64,000 nt of DNA from positions 16,579,164 to 16,643,163 of the forward strand of contig NC_063277.1 in the NCBI RefSeq assembly GCF_910591885.1, written 5' to 3'. Below are positions 22,448 through 35,400 of the stretch, piece by piece. The translations under genes were made by a program, and so were the position numbers. The notes under the pieces are model-generated. The model was not told the DNA's origin, ran no database searches, and saw only the letters and a program-made list of their open reading frames with translations. The stretch is from Bombus terrestris. Taxonomy: Eukaryota; Arthropoda; Insecta; Hymenoptera; Apidae. The first letter of the stretch is position 1. Each line of letters begins with the position of its first letter.

Positions 22448-22479
<32 letters not shown>

Positions 22480-22492
22480 CTTTAACTTTATT
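22448..22492 (-). repeat. Poly(A) scar with AATAAA (retroposed sequence 3' end)
   Basis: On the minus strand AATAAA (22492-22487) is followed after 11 bases by a run of 28 A (22475-22448). This is the layout of a polyadenylated transcript inserted by retroposition. The body would extend to higher coordinates. The 400 bp there gave no recognisable protein or RNA, and the 5' limit and target duplication were not found. Confidence 0.5.
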
Positions 22493-22890
22493 CGCATTTT
22501 AAACAGGATCCTATGCAGGTGTAGTACTATAAATTGTAAAAATATGAAATCAATGATTAAATCACTAATTGAATATCTATCGTTTTTTAGATTAACTTTT
22601 ATAACAGTTTCACCTATTAATTAAAAAGAAATGGATAAAATCGAGTAGATTATATTCGATCAATTGTCAGTGAACGTGTTTATTGTTTTTTAATTTGGTG
22701 AACGTGGAACTTGATTCGCGACTTTATCGAGTTACACGGACACGAACAGCTTCAGGGCTAATGGAATATCGCTATCTGATCTTCGTTATCAGCGAAATTA
22801 GTATTTTGCGTAGCAATAATTTGATCTGACACGATGGCATTGACGAAGCACCCGCGTAGATCGTTTGCTGATTATTTTCTATGGATTTTA

Positions 22891-22937
22891 TGTTCGTGGA
22901 TAGCCTGTGAAATTGACGGCTGTCCACGCAGAACGTA
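22891..22937. repeat. Short inverted repeat
   Basis: GTGGATAGCC and GGCTGTCCAC form a 10-bp stem around a 12-base loop (TGTGAAATTGAC), with GTTC/GAAC extending it. It could form a cruciform or RNA hairpin. No role is evident. Confidence 0.4.
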
Positions 22938-25900
22938 TTTATATTAGAATTTGTTGCATAATCAATGAATTATAGATCACTGCGTGGAAACTTGCTCTCC
23001 TTAACCAACACCCACGTCAACGACCAAGTCGCTTCTTCTTTCTTATTATTTCATTCTTTGCTTGTCCCTATTGCTAACTTGCTATGTAAATTATCAGCTA
23101 TTCGCTTTCTTGAGAATTGTGGATCTTAATCGTCGAAATAAAAGTAAAGGAACACATAGATTACACTTAGAATTTATATCAAAATAGTTTCAGATTTATT
23201 TAACGAATGATTTACAGGATCTTCGTCGATGTACATTTACACGCGTCTCAGCATTTTCTTTGTCTCACCATCTTCTATACTACACTACTCACGGAACAGT
23301 TGCATTCTAACTACCGAAAGGCTTCTCGAATAAACAAAAAAGAAAAGGAAGCTACCGGAAATCTTCTAGAAAACGCCTCGAATTTCACAAACGACACTCT
23401 CCCTTGCCTTAACGCTCTTCTCAATTGCCCGATATCTGTTGGAATTCGCGCCTGAATGCAGATGAACTCGCGAATCAAATACTCGAAGAGTAGGTCGGGC
23501 AACGTCGATGAAATATCGTCGATTGCCTCGCAGAAAAAGCTTCCGTAACGGTTACGTATTATCTGTGCGCGAGTATCGCCGCAACAAGTACAAAAGCTTG
23601 GCAAACGAAAAACGAAGGAAGAAAAGGAGAGAGAAAAAGGGAGGAAAAGTGGAAGCCGCGATTAAACTTGGAAGTCGGACTTGGGGAATTTCTTTTTCTC
23701 TCTTTCTCTATTACGCAGTAACTTTGACGTCTCCTAATCCCTTTAAAACGGCAGGGTACGCTCGTACAATGAAGCGTTTAATGAACGTTTAAATATACAC
23801 GGGCGAAGCGAGTCGCGGTGATTAGCATCGAGAACGAATTCACCGTCTTAATTAGGTCTGTGCTGTCGCCGGTGTCGTTCTCATTGTCGTGGGATCTCGC
23901 GGAGAAAGAACGAGGCGTAAAAAGCAGCTGGACACGTCGTTTTTCTCCGTTGCGCTTCTCTCTTCCTCTTCTCTTTTTTTCCCTCCAAAACTCCCGTTTT
24001 ATTCTTCTTAGCCGTTTTTACTTCGGCTTCCATCCTTCCCTCAGGAGTCAGTCGGTGTTTCGATCTTCTTTTTCCTAGCCATCCTCCGACCTAAAGCTCG
24101 TTTCCTTTTTCGCCTCCGGGAGCACCGAGTTTCGTCACGGTTAGATCGCGTTTGTATCAATCAACCGGTGACGTGAAAAATGATTTCGACGCTGGCACAC
24201 GCGACGCTTTTAAACGGTGATTCATAGGACGGTGTTGTGGAAGAATGCGCGGTCGGAGAAAGGGAAACGCGTCCCTTAAAAGCCTGCAAAGCGAACGAAT
24301 GGTCATTGGTATCGCACCAGTCGATACTACCATGTTCGATACCTTCGTTTTGTACTTGTCGAGGAAATGTGACACGATTTTTAAACTGGGCAGCGCGAGA
24401 CTCACGTTGCTTGTTTCGTTGGATGTACGCGTTACAGCGAACATGTTGATTTTACTTGTTACGGTCGTGTTCTACGTACGATGATTTCACGAGTGAACGT
24501 ATTCGAAGGCAATCAGATTCAAGATTCTATCTCTCAAGGAGATTAAAGGTCTGTTCGATTTACGATTTCTCGTCTTTTAATCCAGTTGTCCGATACTTTC
24601 TACGGAAGTTTCCGATGGGTCAGCATATTTCAGTTTTCTGCGCAGGCAAGTTTCCTCGTACGATCTCAAAATTGCTTGTGAAACGTTGATTTCGAGTTTG
24701 CTCGAGATTACGTAAATAACTAGCGACGACGAAGCTGCAAACTTTCCCACTTTGCGTTCTTGTTATAAGGTGGCTTCGCCAATTCTGTGTATTTCCGTTT
24801 TCTCACAAGTAAATCGTACTGCACCGAAAATATTCCATTGAGAGATATCCGAAGGAATACCGCATGCATAGATTGAAAACAGTAACAAAAAGAAAGTAGG
24901 TAGGGAAAGAACGAAGAGAAAAATATTAGCAACGAAGAGCAGAAGGAAAAATGAAAAATGCGGTCACAAAATTGCTGTTAAAGCTCGTTGTAATTGTGAC
25001 GTGCGATTAACTTGACAATTGGAATTTTTTTCTTTTTTAATTTGATTTTAACGTTGCAATTTGATTTTTATGCAAATTCATATATTTGCGAGTATAACTA
25101 GAGAAATAGGATCTACGCAACCGTTCGTCTCTAAATATTGCAACGAAATTAATTTTTTTTTTTATCCTCTTTTTTTTCACAAATCTCACTCGCAGATCTA
25201 AGCGGATAATGAGTCAAGAAATACATACTTGAGAAGAAAAAATCATGCGTCCTGGTACGTACAGCAGAGATAGTTTGGTAAGATCGATACGATAATTCAA
25301 AATATGCCGCGCCAGTACATAGTGTTTATGCGAAGCTTGCTTGTTTATATATAAATCAGTGGAGTAAGAGAATCCTGTTACATTAACGCGGTGCATTGGT
25401 TTCAAATTGGCGGACGATGCGCGTGCAATTCGGTACAATGTGACACGAATAATCGAATCAAGCGATCGACCTGCCCGAGAGTAAATTATGCAGACTACGC
25501 AAGGATCATGATTGACAATTTGATTCCACATTATGCACGAGAAGCACAGGGTTTCTACAATGCGCTCTTTAAGGCGGGCAAATTGATCCTTTTGACGGAT
25601 TCCATAGTTTCTCGCCTGTAAAACGTGATTACAACTGGAGCGTGCGTAAAAGCAATATGTGCAACATCGAGATTGAAATTGAATAAATTGCATGGAGACT
25701 CGAAATCAAATTTAACGACGGAATTACGACCGGCAAAATAGATTCGATCCGAAACGAAGAAACTTAATATATTTTTCTTTTTTTAAGGTAGTTTAAATCT
25801 TTTTAAATATAGTTCAAAATCTGACGAATTTTTCGATTTATTCTCTCTGCTTCATCATATTTCCCAAACGTCCGTGGCAGATGTTCAAATGTGGCGAATT

Positions 25901-27837
25901 TCTCGATTTATAATCGAATTCGTCGGAATTAGTGTCTGTCAGCCGGGTTCGTACGTATTGAAAAACCAACGTTTGTGTTTAAAAAAGAAGCACACACGTA
26001 TTTGACATATCCTCGACAATGCGCAATACGCTCGTTTTTCACGTCCAAAAATACAGAAGCAAAAACTTCAATGCCAAAATATTCCAACTTCGTTTATTAA
26101 CATTTTTTGATATTACCAATATTTATGGAAATATCCAGTTGTCTTCTCCTATATAACTCACTCTGTGTATGGAATACGGTCGGAATGAATGTTTACAAAA
26201 TACAGCAAATAGCTATTAAACTGGCAAGCTATTTGTACGTTCGTGCCATCTTCCTCCGATAATCTCCTTTCTGTGAACGTTCCTTCGTTCAGCCGCTTCT
26301 CTCGCACGTAATTATTCAACCACGCGACAGCTGACAAAAGCTCTCTAACCACGCTTTTCAAAGTGCAAAAAAGACCTTAATATCGTGAAAGCGCGGGTAC
26401 ACCTGTTCCAGTGGAATTTTACGACTGGCAGGACACCGATGGAATGTAAATTCCCCTAAAGACAGACAAGATTTACGGCCGGGGATATGTAAACTGCATC
26501 GTGTTCGTACATTTACCTGTCCGCGCGAGTTTTTTCCTGTGTAAAAAGGGGCGTTTTCCGAAATTTTGCCAAAAGTATATCTTTTTGCCGGTGACTTTGG
26601 CGCCTGACCGAATTAAAGGGTCAAAAACTCGTAAAACCGTGTGAAATGCTCGAACACGGGCGTCAGAATCACACGTAGGAGAATTCTGTGCAAGATCGTG
26701 CACCACGGTAAAAACAGCGCGCCGTATTTATTTCCATAACTAATTCAGAAAATGCAGCGACTATTTGCCAATTACTTTCCCAACTGACTGTTTACATTGA
26801 AATATTTTATAAATAAAATATTTGCGAATATTAATCTCGATGTATTTAGCTTGTCGATCATTTTTTGTGTTTGCCAATATCGAATATCAATATGAGTAAC
26901 GAACGAACGAATTTTATCTTACCAAAGATTACAATGTATAATCGTTATCATTGTACGAATTAAATGGAATTTTAGATACAAAACGCGTGTGATTTGGCGC
27001 CAGCTAAATTCATTCGACGGATTTGAACAGTTCTACTATGCGAAATATCCCAGTAGAGTATTTATTAGATTGTCAACGGGTAATGTTATCGCCGCTGTTT
27101 ACACGTTAAACCGAAACATCGATTGTTAACCATCGGTTGGTGTACGAGGCTGGCCCCATCCATAAATCCACGGAAATTACGGGAAACGATTTTATGCAGA
27201 GGTAGCCAGTTTAAATCGAAGCCCCTCTGCCATTCCGTATTCTCGATTTAAAAGTCTGAGGAGCAGTGGAATGTGGGAAGACACGCGATCGAACCTCGGC
27301 TCGTCCAACTTCGAATCGAGGCTGCGTGTGCCCTGGACATTTTCTCCGGGAACCAGGAGTTTCACGACGTTCCAGCTACTTCCGCAACTGAAATCTTTCG
27401 CGACGCTATTGGGCAACAAATATCAAACGAATCTACACCTACTTGTGAAAGTTAGTGGACTCGTGGAAACATCAATTTTTATTTAGATACAAGATACTGC
27501 GATTTACGAAAGTAATTGAAGATTTATCATGGAAAATTTGTACGAATATATTATGAACGTTACACGCAACTTTTGATAAGTTTATCGATACTTTAAAAAG
27601 AAGCAAATCTGTTGGACTAAATACTAAACGTGTTTTAGTTTTGGTTCGAGTATTCCGTATAAATCATTGTAAATTATTCTAATCAATCGTATTTTAATTT
27701 TGAACGTATTGCTGAGTTGGTTGGTTCAGCGTTTACAAGTTTTCAAGCTTTTATTAGCTTTTTATTCAGTAACAATACTAATATATATACAGAAATACAA
27801 ATATATACATAAGTCAATACATATAACAAACAAAAAA

Positions 27838-28400
27838 GTCTCGCAAGAGTGGCGATTATTCAGGATCGAGGTATCCCAGCTCCAACCAGTGTACTCTCAT
27901 GTCTCTCGGGGATTCTCCCGGCCCCGGTCCAACAGCAACCTCTCGGTCGTAGCTTCTCCTGGGGAAAGGTCGATGTTCACCAGGCATCCCGACCATCTCA
28001 ACATGGTAAGTTGGACCACACGGTGTCTCAGTGCTTGGTCCGCTTGGTCACGTACGCCTGACAGGCGGATCTTCCTAGCCCATGGTGCCAGCCTCTCCAA
28101 CTTCCGTGGCAACAACCGAATCGAATTGAGGCTTTGGAGGGTTTCTATCCCCCAGTCGATTAAAAAAGCGGTGTAACCCCTCGCAGTTTGTTGAGAATAG
28201 CTCCGTTCCGAAAGCTAGCATCCTCAAAATTTGCTAATACGGCGACGAGCATGTCTGCCCTCAAACTTTTCGCCTTCGGCCAGTACCCCATGGGCTGTGC
28301 CACCATCTCGCAATTGAGCGTTTCGGTTATTTTCGGCCATCCTTTGATACGGACCCAAATGGTAGTAAGCGTCTCGATTCGCATCATCTAAACAGGAATC
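27838..28400. other. GC-richer island with overlapping frames, possible degenerate element
   Basis: Base composition rises abruptly against AT-rich flanks. Minus-strand frames abut end to end: 28387-28160 (MMRIETLTTIWVRIKGWPKI...) stops just as 28176-27897 (...LERLAPWARKIRLSGVRDQA) begins in another frame, as expected of one frame broken by an indel. A 158-codon plus-strand frame overlaps. None matches a family I know. An old transposable element or a retrocopy is possible. Confidence 0.35.
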
Positions 28401-29353
28401 CCTTCTCGGAACCCATCGTTCGTTTCAACGTGTTTGCGTAGAGAACACCATTATCCGTCACACATTGCAGCGCTGTATCGTTTACGCGTAATTCGCGTCA
28501 AACTCTGCCGTATAGAGGAACAACTCCCCACAAAATCCTCACGTGGTTGATTTTGGCTAATCCACGTACAACGAAGATTTCTTCTGAACGAAAAATTGCT
28601 ATTAGTTCGTAAAAACATCATTAAACAGGAGGAAGAAAATTTCAGAAAATTTTTCTAATCTTTGATCTTTGAATTATACCATCAACGTCGTTCCCATTCA
28701 AAATTTCGCCATTTTTATCGAGTACAAGTACTTAGAAACCCTGGCAATTCGATTAAGTATCTCTGCACGAGGAAATCTGCCGACGTCCGTTTGCATTTAA
28801 AGCGCCGTTTAAAAATGCTAACCGTGTTTGACGCAAACCGTGAGACCGTGAAACCTCATTCCACTTGAAAATTAGCTGAAATTTTTCAGAAGAGAACGCG
28901 TTCACCGACCAACGAGACGAGTAAATTAATGCGTACAGACGTGTAAAAAGATATTGTTGCTCGGTGTTAAAAAAAAAAACAGACAACGTCCGTTTCGAGA
29001 CACGTTGAACGTTCTTTGCTCGTCAGCCGGTCGAAATGATGTATGATAATGAGTTTAACAGTCGCTCGGTTCGTTGATACCAAGTCTCCTCGCGAGGACA
29101 GGCAAACTCCGGCAAATTTCTCAGGTTCGTTGTGGAAATTTGGTTATCCGACGAGAGACGATCCTTGTCTTTGCCGTGGAAAGTTTCAAGCAGTCGCTGC
29201 AAGCGGTGTCACGTAGAACAAAAGAAAGTTTAAATGCAAGTAGTACAAAAAAATACCATAGTTTTACAAGACAGCATTATTATATTTCACGAGATCATCG
29301 ACATTGTATTTGAATAAATATAGAACATGTATAACATAAATATAAAAATATAT

Positions 29354-29400
29354 ACAGTGGCTCGCGAAAGTACCTATTATTAGAAGACTATAACTATTAA
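29354..29400. repeat. Possible transposon terminus (ACAGTGGCTCGCGAAAGTA)
   Basis: TATATACAGTGGCTCGCGAAAGT has the look of the end of a Tc1/mariner-like repeat: a TA-rich target, then an ACAGTG start. No inverted partner (TTTCGCGAGCCACTGT) was found downstream, so only one end is present. Confidence 0.3.
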
Positions 29401-32400
29401 TACACTTTTATTCAAGTTTGACATTTTTAATAAATTCACGATCTTATTATAAATATCGGTTCGACACCTGAAGAAGTTAATGGCAATGCTGACGTAACGT
29501 TGATACGTAATTCCTTTTAGACAGGTTTCGTATTAGTAAGAGGAAATTATAAATTTTAACGACGGTATAAACACGGACGAAGAATGTCCGAAACTTTTCT
29601 TAAATAATATATGCTTCTTAAATAATATACTTGTATGAGGTGCTCCTTTTTATTTCTACATTTTACGATTTATTAGATAGTTTCGTAGTTGCTCCTTCAA
29701 ATAACTTTCCAACCTTTCCTGGCACTGAATTCTCCGAAGCAGCCTGCCCCCTTTCTTCACAGTTGTTTCTATTGTTGTAACTTAACGTTAACAAAAACGG
29801 AAATAACAAAAGAACGAAATAAAACACAAAAGAAGATGTATAACGGCAAATAGAATGAAAGAAACGTAGAAATGGAATGTAAAATGTATTACGTAGCGTA
29901 TGGAATCTTCTGGCATAAATGAGAGGATCGAATTCGTTTATTGCTTCGTAAATGTAATAATTGAAATCTTGATTTTTGAATTTTCATCCTCAGAGATATC
30001 AGAATTGATTATTCACGGAACGAAAGAGAGGTGAGTTTCGACGCGATCCGCTACCGATTAATATTTTACGCCAAATGGAAGGTGTTCCTGACCCGTTACA
30101 TAGCGACGCGATTTTCCATTCACGTTCTAATAAAACTACGCCCCAACGCGGCCGATAAAAAATGCATGCTGAATCGTGGAATAAATTGCGGGGGCGGAAA
30201 CCTTGTATCTTCCAGCACCAGACAAGTATAACCGCTAAAGAATTGCTTCTTTGTGAGAAAATGGAAGATTAAAAATGCAGCTTTGTTTCTGCTAGTTTCC
30301 TACCAACTATGTGTTATAGGTTATCACGCATTTGATATCACGAGAGACAAGAATTTTCATTCAATCCTTTCGCAAAGCTCTGCACAAACGGTGTATCGCA
30401 CCATCGTTCGTAGGTATGCGGACATTTTAGTTGATTCGAATACGACATTGAATATACAGGAATGACGGTAAAACATGTAAATTAACGAGAAATTGATATC
30501 TTTAAGCAATATTTATCATCTTCTTATACGCCAGAATCCTGGAATCACAGATTTTTTAATTATTTGTTTATAAATTAACCAATAGTATACGATAATTCGA
30601 CAGGCAATTCATCAATGGAAATTCATATACTTGGAAGGATATCGTTGTTTTCTATAAAATATGCTCCGTATACATATTCGATGATACGTATCTCGTGGAA
30701 ACTGAGCACGCTATAATGCACATGTTACATCGATATTTATCAGACTCGATACATCGTTGGTTTAAAATCGACAGTCGATATTCGCGAACCGAATTCCTGG
30801 AAAATAATGGAATTAAAAAAGTCGCAAGTAACATATACCTCGTTGAATTTTCCGATACGAAGAATAAATATCCACGTCCATTAGTCGCTTTACTCTGTAC
30901 GACGCGTTCGTTCTTCTACCCCAGTAATCTTCGAATACGACAATTCCCATAGATGGTTATCGTCGGAATTCTTTCGTCGAGCATTTCGTTTCCTTCCATT
31001 TCTTCCTTTCCATTGTCGAAGGAACCCAGAATTTTTCGTTCTTCCGTCGCGTATATAATCTTAAGACACTTTGAACAGGTACCGGGGTGGTTATAAGGTT
31101 GGTCAGGATTATGCAGAGTGCGTCAAAGGGTGGACAGTTTAACTCTCTTTTTCGTTTCCTTTCTTATTTCCCTTTGACACGGACCCTTCGAAGAATCGCC
31201 AATCCTACGGCAGGTTAGTATTTTACATTTCACTGGCTGGCCCCTTTTCTCATTGGTTCTATGGTTAGATTCAAGGAAAAGCACACTCGTACTTTGCTAT
31301 TTACTTTGAAGATCAATGTTAGCTCGATGGAGTAGGATTCTGCTGAATTCTTTTCTTTTTTTGGGCGGGTTTGTGAACCTTAGGTTTGCAGAAATACATC
31401 TTGATCGTTTGAACGTTTGGAAATGGTTAGGTAAGTGAGGCGAAGAGTTTTCGTTACATATTTCAGGATATTTGCCGGTTGGCTCAACACAGCTTGTTGT
31501 AAATGTAACATCGATATTAAAAAAAAAAGAGATATTTTAGAAATATACGTTTCAATAATAGAGATGGTAGTTCAACAGAGAAAAATCTTGGCGAATATTT
31601 TCCTTCTTGTCTTTTAAGTTTAGTAAGATTTAGAGAAATAAACTTGGATCGTTAAGATTGTTAATTTGATCGATTTATTGGTTTAATTTGTTTTCATAAG
31701 TAAATAATTCCCCCTTATCCTTTGAATTTATGGGAGGATGATTTATAAAAACGAATGCTGATCGTTTAGTTGTTCGGAACGTTTATCTTCGGAGTTATCT
31801 AAGCGAGGCAAAGAAGATTTCGTTACATATTTTAGAATTCTGAAATTTGAAAGTTTACGGCAAACGTAGTCAGGATTTTTCCTTGGTACCAGAGTTCCCT
31901 GTATGATAAAAATTTTTCGGCAAACATCACCTTGGTTGTTTGTCTAACGTAAACGATCGAGACTCGCGGAATCGTTGAGAAGGGAAAGAGAATCGAGAAC
32001 TTTACACCGGCAAAGCAAACTCATAACTGAGCCAAGTTTATTGATCAGGTAGGTGGAGCTTAAAGTTTGAGGGGCTTTATTTTTTTTACCAAAAGATATT
32101 TTTCGCCTTTCGATCAAAGACGTTTAACGAAATAATGTTTCCAGCCGTGCGATCGAGAAGTCGAGCATGATTACTTCAGCATCGATTATTAGAATAATTT
32201 ATACCTTCTTACTACGCTGCAAAATATACTCTAAATATCTTATTTACCTCGCTTCCTCGATCTGTTCCTCTCTTCATCTCCACTCTCTCTTGTCGCTGCG
32301 ATGTCTTCCTCAAACCACCACCATCTTCGTTTCCTCTGCGCTCAACATCGTTTGCTTTATCTCTAAATATTTCTTCAACTTGTTTAACGCTTGTTTTATC

Positions 32401-35400
32401 TCGTTCTACCGTTCCGGTACAACAACCACAACGCTGTATCTTCTTACTTGTTAATCGTAACATTGAGCGGATGAAACAAATCCTTACTTCGGTTCTATTT
32501 CTCTAATTGCGTTTATAAAAATGAAAATTTACATAAACAAACAACAACAACCTCTAAATCTATAAATCTCCTCAACAAACTCTAAATCTGTAAAACGTAC
32601 AAATCGAAAAAAATGTCTGGTATTCGTCATTCGCTTTCACCGTCCCTCAATAAATCATCTCGAGCGACTGAAAAAAAGAGATCCTCGAACGCATCAAATA
32701 TCCTCTTCACCCAGCCTGAACCCACCTCCGGATTTGCACTGCGCCGCGTTTAACAGCCGAAGATGATACTTGGCAGCGCGTTCTCCGGTTCGCGTTTCAA
32801 CGTATCGACCATATGGGCCACTCGACTCTTCTGGACATCTGTGTTGGCGCAACAATGGTTTCGTCCAGTAGGCCACGAGCGTTCTCGCGTACTTGACTTT
32901 TGTAACACAGTTACTATCCTCTCGTGTCTCTATTCGAGGCCCGTCACCGACCAAGTTTTTCCCTCTCTGTGCCGGTTCATTGAGTCAGATCGACGTCCTC
33001 CGCTACACAAGTCCCATTTCGACCGAATGAATGTTTAATTCGAGCGTCATTCAGCCGACTGGCTGTTCTCTACGAGCGCGATCGACGTATTAATTCAATT
33101 TCGTGCTAATTAATGGAGCCACTCCTCGGTTGATACGATTTGAATACCCTCGCTCCTAGACACCACACCGGTCCCTCCTTTCTTCCACGTTTCTTTCTCC
33201 CTGGCCGAAGTTATTTCTACCGTTTCCCGCCTCTTTCGTTCTTTCTCGTTTCTCTTCTTCCACTTTTCTCTCTTTATGGTCTGGATTCCAACCGGACAAT
33301 GTCCGTGTTCGATCAATTCTGCTCGCAACGAGTACCCTTTATCACTCTGTCTCCTTTCCTCAAAACTCGTTCCAGGGATTTTCGAGGGCCTCTAGGGGGC
33401 AGAAGAGCCGCCGTGCAAACGCCTAATGGCATTACCGTCGGTTCGTTATCGTCGAAACGCAGCTATGCACAAGCCTAAACCATCGCCATTGCTCGGTTAC
33501 TTGGCTGAAATTCATCGACCGTGTTCCTCCCGTTCATCGGTTCTTTCGCCTTTGTTTCAACGGCTGGCCGTTTCACTGCTGTTTAATTATACGACAATGT
33601 GTCCGTTTAATTATAGTTAATCGTAGGGAAATCTTGAACAGTTGTCTGTTTTGGAAATTTTTGCCTATCAGTCGGGGAATAATCGTCGATCGATTTAGCG
33701 ATTTTAAATGCGTGTATGCCTTTGTGCTAATTTTTGTTTTACTTTTTATATAAAATAAAGCGTCGATTGTTAGAATACAGATGAATGGTACGATCCGTTA
33801 TCGAAACGTTAATTAACGAAAAATTTAAGGACCGTTGTTTATAAGAGGGATTGCGAAAGGAGAATCGAAACTGAACAGAATTATTATCTTGCGTATGAAA
33901 AAAGTTGGTTCGATTATTAGAAAAATTAAATTATTCGATCAGCGCTATTAGTTTCTAATAATCGAAATTCTATTACATTAAAAGAAAGCCTGTATCTTCA
34001 TCAATTTAGAGATCACAGATACGAAAGGCAATAACAGTAGATGCATCGGATGAAACTCAGAAACATCGCTGTTAAGGGACAAAGTAGAAGAACATGGAGA
34101 CAGCACAGATTGAAGCACGTTACGTATGCTGTTATTGCATATTTCTATCCGATATTCGTCCGCCTCTGGCACTGGGATACTTTACAGTCTCGTAAATAGA
34201 ATAATGGACGTTAATCTTTGTTCTCTCCTTTGTGTCGAAATAATCCACCCTTTCCCATTTCTCCGCAAAACTAATCTTCGCATTTTACAACTAAACATAT
34301 CGACCAATTTTTCGCGATTATCGTAAATAATACAATTATTATATTGAAGTTCGGTTTATACTCGACGTGGGCGGCCGCAGTTGCGATTCTTTGTCGGCAG
34401 TCATATTTCTATGAAATTTTACTAATCCTCTGCGTTCATACATTAGCCAGTCTCTCTTGGGGTTCATTTCAACTCCATGTATCACGAAATCACTGTGTTG
34501 GAACCGAGTGATTTGCTAGATTAGGGGAACGCCAGGGACTTAGGGTAGCGCTTGACAGGTACAACACAGCCTACGATCGTATTTCGCGTATCTCGTTTCG
34601 TGGGAGGTAGGATATATTATCGAGGATAGGAAGGTACGGTAATTTTTCCTGTTTATTTGGCTTTGAACATTCGACCATGTCTCCATTTACATGTTATTTT
34701 CGTTTAGGCTAGGTGCCTGGAAAATTGTAGACTCTCGAATAGAACGTGCCATCCATTGTTCAGTTTTCCTATTATTCCTCGTCGATTTTTTCGTTGTTAA
34801 TCTTTTCCTTGGAATCTTAAAATTCTTCATCGTCAAAAACCAAATACCTTTTCAAAATCGCGATTCTTTAGCTCTTAGCTCTTTAGCTCTTTGAAATCTC
34901 TATTATTCTCTTTCTATCTGTCACCTGTTAGGAATTTCAAGTTCCGAAGCGCTTATATTTCCCAGTGTGCAACCCATATTGCATTAAATTAAAGAGAACA
35001 AGCTTTTACTTATCTTCCTTTCCTTCTATAAACCACGCTCTCGCAAGACCATTAAAAACCTCCTCTACCAGCGTAGGTACCATTCTTTGCTCAAAGAGCT
35101 TTGCCCAAAGAGGTATCCTACGACAGGTGTTTCCTAAATACCTACAGACTAACGTTTAACCCTATCCCACAGATTTACAGATTCCGGCGTAAGCATGTAG
35201 GAAAACTTCCAAAAAGAAACAAACAGCCCATAGCTTCCGCTGTATCGTACATTTCATTCTAACCCTTTCTGTGTATGTAACTACCTCCTCTCGCATCTCC
35301 GATTAAAGAGGGAACGAGCCACGGCGGAGGTATTTCGAATAGGACGAGTTAATTCTCGGGTTGCGACAATTATTACCGCTACGAAGTCCCATTAACCCGG

